A DNA stretch of 26,467 bases. Origin: Halovenus sp. (GTDB lineage: Archaea > Halobacteriota > Halobacteria > Halobacteriales > Haloarculaceae). This document shows, in pieces, positions 23,396 to 26,467 of this stretch (positions are counted from its first letter, which is position 1; every line of letters starts with the position of its first letter). The notes under the pieces are model-generated. The model was not told where the DNA came from, did no database searches, and saw only the letters and a list, made by a program, of their open reading frames with translations. Made by a program: the position numbers and the translations under genes. The stretch lies in the NCBI GenBank assembly GCA_003551945.1, contig PUNZ01000160.1, forward strand, positions 1 to 26,467, read 5' to 3'.

Positions 23396-24499
23396 TCATG
23401 CGTTCACACGCGGAAACTCAATGCGAATCTTCGAACCGCTTGGCCAATTTTCGTCGACGGAGACCGCACATCCCAGTTCGTTGAACACAATCGACGCAAG
23501 CTGTATACCGACACCTGCCGCTGATAGCTCTGCGCCGGTTGCGTCCGGGTCGCAGAGCAGATTGCTGTGTGCTTGAGACAGGCTCCGACCGTTATTGGCG
23601 AAGGTTACGGCAACAGTCTTCTCGGTACGAGAAACGGTAATCGATGTATCATCTCTGGTCTGTGACCGCTCCACTGTGTTTTTCAAAATCTCTTCAAGTG
23701 CAGTTCGGAGCATTGGTGTCCCGGTTATCGTTGCCCTTCCTGTGGGAGTGCCATTTTCCACCAGTTCAATTGGGATTTCTGTTTCCCCATCAAGCTCAGT
23801 TACAATCGTTTGTAACAACCCAACGAGTTCGTAGTTGGGCGCAGCCCGCTCGGGGGAGGTGATGGTCTCCGTCAGTTGCGCTGTCGCATTTGTCTTATTG
23901 AGCATTCGGTAACCAGCTTCGAGTATTCGGCCGACTGCTTCTTCGTCAGCTGGATGCTTCCCTTGCAGCTGGTCTCCTTCACCGATGATGATGTTGAGGT
24001 CGCCCTGAAGATCCTGTCTAAGAAGTCTGTTTGTGAGCGCGAGCCGGTGTGTCGTCTCTGCTATCTCTGCTTGTATGGCGTGTCGCTCAAGCGCATACCG
24101 AAGCGTTCGGAAGAGGACTTGGCGTGTGAGCGTTCGTTTGTATAGATAATCCTGTGCGCCACGTTCGATTGCCTGAATGCCGAGTTCGCTTTCTTCGTGT
24201 CCAGTGAAGACAACAAACGGGGGGTGATGTGGGAGCTGTCCAAATCGCTCGACAGTCGCAATCCCTTTTGAATCCGGGAGGTCAAGGTCGAGTAACACGA
24301 TATCTGGGTCGTGGTCTTCGAGTTGCGACTGTGCTTGGTGAAGCGAATCAGTGTGTGTAAACGAGTGAATGTCGAGTAGGGTCTCCGCGTGTTCGTTGTC
24401 GGTCGACCCAATCAATAACAGTTCAACCATCTGCGCGTCATCTGGATTGTCCTCGACCAACAGGACGTTCACCGGCACACCGCACTCTTCAGTTGTCAC
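23396..24499 (-). CDS. Receiver domain fused to a degenerate histidine kinase (pseudokinase)
   Basis: Starting at GTG 24499 this is 367 residues. The N-terminal receiver (~14-130) is complete: VEDNPDD acidic pair, phospho-acceptor Asp71 in VLLDLDLPD, FTGHEE with the Thr, and YLYKR with the Lys. Next comes a HisKA-like helix reading RLLRQDLQGDLNIIIG, where Gln162 (codon 24014-24016) replaces the usual His. The HATPase-like end is also eroded: the N-box is KNTVERS, the G1 region reads FANNGRSLS instead of DDGPGI, and the glycine lid is AAGVGIQL. Catalysis is therefore unlikely, although the frame is intact. A phosphorylation-controlled scaffold or allosteric partner is plausible. An alternative ATG lies at 24532, but a TTTTTAGTA box 26 bp before 24499 favours the GTG. 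It is divergent from the HxlR-receiver gene. Confidence 0.85.
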   Translation of the reverse strand: MTTEECGVPVNVLLVEDNPDDAQMVELLLIGSTDNEHAETLLDIHSFTHTDSLHQAQSQLEDHDPDIVLLDLDLPDSKGIATVERFGQLPHHPPFVVFTGHEESELGIQAIERGAQDYLYKRTLTRQVLFRTLRYALERHAIQAEIAETTHRLALTNRLLRQDLQGDLNIIIGEGDQLQGKHPADEEAVGRILEAGYRMLNKTNATAQLTETITSPERAAPNYELVGLLQTIVTELDGETEIPIELVENGTPTGRATITGTPMLRTALEEILKNTVERSQTRDDTSITVSRTEKTVAVTFANNGRSLSQAHSNLLCDPDATGAELSAAGVGIQLASIVFNELGCAVSVDENWPSGSKIRIEFPRVNA

Positions 24500-24520
24500 A
24501 GCCACCCAATCACATGCACA

Positions 24521-24529
24521 TACTAAAAA
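24521..24529 (-). promoter_or_regulatory. TATA-like box of the receiver-pseudokinase gene
   Basis: TTTTTAGTA on the minus strand is centred about 26 bp from the GTG at 24499. No such box lies at the matching distance from the alternative ATG at 24532. Confidence 0.35.
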
Positions 24530-24584
24530 CATATTGGGAATCGTATCATTAATCCCTGGTTACGCAGGTACCCGACCGATGCAA

Positions 24585-24592
24585 TTTAATAT
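24585..24592 (+). promoter_or_regulatory. TATA box of the HxlR-receiver gene
   Basis: TTTAATAT is centred about 26 bp before the ATG at 24614, giving a leaderless-type promoter within the 114-bp divergent region. Confidence 0.55.
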
Positions 24593-24613
24593 GCGTTCAG
24601 TGACAGTCGTACC

Positions 24614-25423
24614 ATGAATAGGCGACAGGATTCGCTCCAACCCAGTGAAAAGCAGGCCTTACAGGCTCTTTCGCTCCTCTCCGGTAAGTGGCAGCCGGTT
24701 GTATTACTGACGTTGATGCGGTTGGAACGACCCGGGTTCAACGATATCCAGACAACTATTCCGGAGATTTCGGGCAAAGTCCTGACCGACACGCTCCAGG
24801 GGCTCCAAGAGGCCGACCTCGTTGAGCGGACGGTGGTCAATGAATCGCCATTGCGGGTTGAGTACGAACTGACCCCTGCTGGCCGTGAGCTTCATGACGT
24901 TTTTGAACTGCTTGCTCAGTGGGGTGATAAACACCTCGAGCGTGTCACTGCAACGGTTCTCGTCCTGGGCGCTGATACCCGAGTCAACGAAATGTACTCA
25001 CGATGGTTAGCCGAACAATACACGGTTCGGCAAGTCGATGATGAAACTGTACTCGCAGAACAGTTTGACGAGGATATTGACCTTGTGTTGTTTGACCAGT
25101 ACCTCCCGGGGGCTGACCCAACGATCGTGCATCAACTTGCCCCGGAAGATTGTTGGACGATCCTGCTCACAGATGAGCGTCCGTCATTTGATGTCCTTTC
25201 AATCCCTTCTGACGGCGTTCTCTGTAAGCCACTTGTTCGATCGACGTTGCTCGACACTGTTGAACGGTATCTATCACGCGACCATCAAACTAATCGACAG
25301 CTCGAAGGGCTGATTGAAAAAAAGCGATTGTTTGAGCGCATATACGACAGACAAGAACTTGAGGGGAATCCGCAGTATACTGAACTCACACAGTTGATTA
25401 CCTCCTCAGCCACGGACGACTAG
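24614..25423 (+). CDS. HxlR-type winged helix fused to a receiver-like and HalX-like domain
   Basis: The 269-residue protein starts with an HxlR-family winged helix (~8-110): ALQALSLLSGKWQPVVLLTLM, then ISGKVLTDTLQGLQEADLVERTV, and the wing VEYELTPAGRELHDVF. Residues ~112-225 form a receiver-like domain. VLVLGADTRVNEMY is the first strand, LVLFDQYLPG contains candidate phospho-acceptor Asp161, ILLTDERP has the Thr and VLCKPLVRSTLL the Lys. One of the usual acidic pair is lost (GAD instead of xDD), so phosphorylation may be weak or absent. The ~45-residue tail (NRQLEGLIEKKRLFERIYD...NPQYTELTQLI) looks like the HalX coiled region of haloarchaeal receivers. DNA binding from the N-terminus and signal input from the C-terminus are expected, an inverted order for a response regulator. 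It is divergent from the receiver-pseudokinase. Confidence 0.83.
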   Translation: MNRRQDSLQPSEKQALQALSLLSGKWQPVVLLTLMRLERPGFNDIQTTIPEISGKVLTDTLQGLQEADLVERTVVNESPLRVEYELTPAGRELHDVFELLAQWGDKHLERVTATVLVLGADTRVNEMYSRWLAEQYTVRQVDDETVLAEQFDEDIDLVLFDQYLPGADPTIVHQLAPEDCWTILLTDERPSFDVLSIPSDGVLCKPLVRSTLLDTVERYLSRDHQTNRQLEGLIEKKRLFERIYDRQELEGNPQYTELTQLITSSATDD

Positions 25424-25507
25424 CTGGTTTTCCGATATTGAGCGCCACTTTCACAGCACCTACGGGTCACCAAACACTTAGGAACGGTCGGTGGGTGTCA
25501 ATTTACT

Positions 25508-25855
25508 ATGGACCGCTATCCACCATCGGACAGTGCTGCTGTCGAGCCAGTTGATGGAGTCAACATCACACCGCTTGCTTTCGGGGAAGAACTCAGCACA
25601 CAACAGTTCGAAATTGAACCTGGGGCAGTCGTTCCGGAACACGAACATCACCACGAACAGGCCGGCGTCGTCTATGAGGGTGAACTGACCTTTTTGATTG
25701 CTGGCGAAGCGCTGACTGTTCACGCCGGTGAGAGCTTCTTTATCCCAAGCAACGAAACTCACGCTGCGGAAAATACCGGTGAAACCCCTGTCCGCGGTAT
25801 CGACGTTTTTTCGCCGCCACGGTCACCGGCATACTGGGAAAAACGAATTGAATAA
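25508..25855 (+). CDS. Single-domain cupin protein
   Basis: This is a 115-residue, single-domain cupin in the cytosol. Motif 1 is G39-x5-H45-x-H47-x3-Q51-x6-G58, with Gln where Glu is common and two further His (48, 49). Motif 2 holds GESFFIPSNETHAAEN with His85. These His and Gln residues should bind a divalent metal such as Fe or Mn. Such small cupins range from dioxygenase-like enzymes to sugar or polyketide binding proteins, and the substrate cannot be read from sequence. No strong TATA box is seen at the expected distance. The APH-family gene follows 58 bp downstream on the same strand, so the two may be co-transcribed. Confidence 0.85.
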   Translation: MDRYPPSDSAAVEPVDGVNITPLAFGEELSTQQFEIEPGAVVPEHEHHHEQAGVVYEGELTFLIAGEALTVHAGESFFIPSNETHAAENTGETPVRGIDVFSPPRSPAYWEKRIE

Positions 25856-25913
25856 GGGCCACCGGCGACTTCGTCCGGAACACTCTCGGTGATGGACACC
25901 GGACATCCTGTCA

Positions 25914-26467
25914 ATGGTAACGGAAGCAGACCTCGTCGACCGCGAGAACCTTCGTGCGTTTCTCGCCGACGAACTGGGGGAGAACGAGCGGTTCGAAATC
26001 GAACGTCACGACCAGGGGTTTTCAAACGAGACATTGTTCGTCATCTGGGGTGAAACTGAACTGGTCATCCGGCGGCCACCACCGGGAGAGACAGCCGAGA
26101 CGGCCCACGATGTCCTTCGGGAGTTCGAGGTCGTTGATGCGCTCCAAGAAACCGATGTTCCCGCACCGAACACCGTTGCTGCCACTGCGGATACCGATAT
26201 CATTGGCTGTCCATTCTACGTGATGGAGAAACTGTCCGGGGATGTCATCCGCTTTTCCGAGGCTGAGCGGTTTGCATCACCGCAGCACCGCCAACAGATT
26301 AGCGACGAGATGGTTGATACGCTTGCAGCGATTCATACGGTCGAGTATGACGATGTTGGACTCTCCGACTTTGGCAATCCGGAAGGATATACCGCCCGGC
26401 AAGTCGAGCGCTGGGGGAAACAGTTCGACTGGGCATTTGAAGAAACGACCGCGGAACGCGAAGTACC
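25914..26467 (+). CDS. APH-family phosphotransferase (ACAD10-like), 3' end outside window
   Basis: The open frame begins MVTEADLVDRENLRAFLADEL and runs off the window after about 184 codons, so this is a partial gene. The visible part fits the N-lobe and hinge of the aminoglycoside-phosphotransferase-like fold (COG3173/ACAD10 type). It has a QGFSNETLFVIWG glycine-loop equivalent, ELVIRRPPPG with the ATP-site Arg pair, the helix EFEVVDALQETDVPAP, the hinge CPFYVMEKLSGDV, and a DTLAAIHTVEYDDVGL segment. The catalytic HGD motif lies beyond the edge. Despite the family name, relatives often act on small metabolites rather than antibiotics, so resistance is not implied. The shadow frames on either strand across this segment lack family motifs. 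Confidence 0.8.
   Translation, partial: MVTEADLVDRENLRAFLADELGENERFEIERHDQGFSNETLFVIWGETELVIRRPPPGETAETAHDVLREFEVVDALQETDVPAPNTVAATADTDIIGCPFYVMEKLSGDVIRFSEAERFASPQHRQQISDEMVDTLAAIHTVEYDDVGLSDFGNPEGYTARQVERWGKQFDWAFEETTAEREV

Noticed and set aside
25914..26467. Antibiotic-resistance gene
   Set aside because: The APH-like fold here matches the broad ACAD10/COG3173-type group. Nothing visible points to aminoglycosides, and the catalytic part is outside the window.

Overview
The window looks like chromosome or megaplasmid sequence from a halophilic archaeon (class Halobacteria). The proteins are strongly acidic and poor in Lys. Several families are typically haloarchaeal: a HalX-like tail, a FilR1-type regulator, a Tat lipoprotein with an RRRW...LAGC lipobox, and a giant CARDB/PQQ/beta-helix surface protein. 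Many starts have a TATA-like box about 24-29 bp upstream and almost no 5' leader. GC looks moderate for the class by eye (not computed); I do not name a genus.

Layout. (1) 1-3.2 kb holds housekeeping-type genes: a glutamate-cysteine ligase-like enzyme (-), a small UspA protein (-), a DUF123/GIY-YIG-like protein (+), and a NucS-N-like zinc-ribbon protein (-). (2) 3.36-7.06 kb encodes a soluble histidine kinase with eight PAS domains. (3) 7.06-8.19 kb is a gene graveyard. It contains a headless HATPase fragment, a promoter-plus-N-terminus copy of the NucS-N-like gene, and a decayed reading frame with a Tat-signal-like stretch. (4) 8.19-19.4 kb pairs a FilR1-type winged-helix regulator with a divergent gene for a 3442-residue surface protein. 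A 27-bp near-perfect palindrome lies between their TATA boxes. The surface protein contains two beta-helices, an eight-blade PQQ-like propeller, several CARDB domains and nine repeats of exactly 101 residues. (5) 19.7-22.5 kb encodes a polytopic membrane protein and a 7TM-PAS histidine kinase. (6) 22.5-25.4 kb encodes a Tat lipoprotein, then a divergent pair: a receiver-pseudokinase protein whose phospho-acceptor His is Gln, and an HxlR-receiver-HalX fusion. (7) 25.5 kb to the end holds a cupin and the start of an APH-family phosphotransferase cut by the window edge.

The sequence supports an environment-sensing and cell-surface region: four signalling proteins, two of them with non-standard architecture, around a giant, probably heavily glycosylated surface protein with its own adjacent regulator. 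The strongest candidates for something undescribed are three: the nine-unit repeat array with an invariant YHLGA motif and one N-glycosylation sequon per repeat; the divergent receiver-pseudokinase and HxlR-receiver-HalX pair; and the operator-like palindrome between the FilR1-type regulator and the giant gene. No tRNA, rRNA, CRISPR array or intact insertion sequence was seen.
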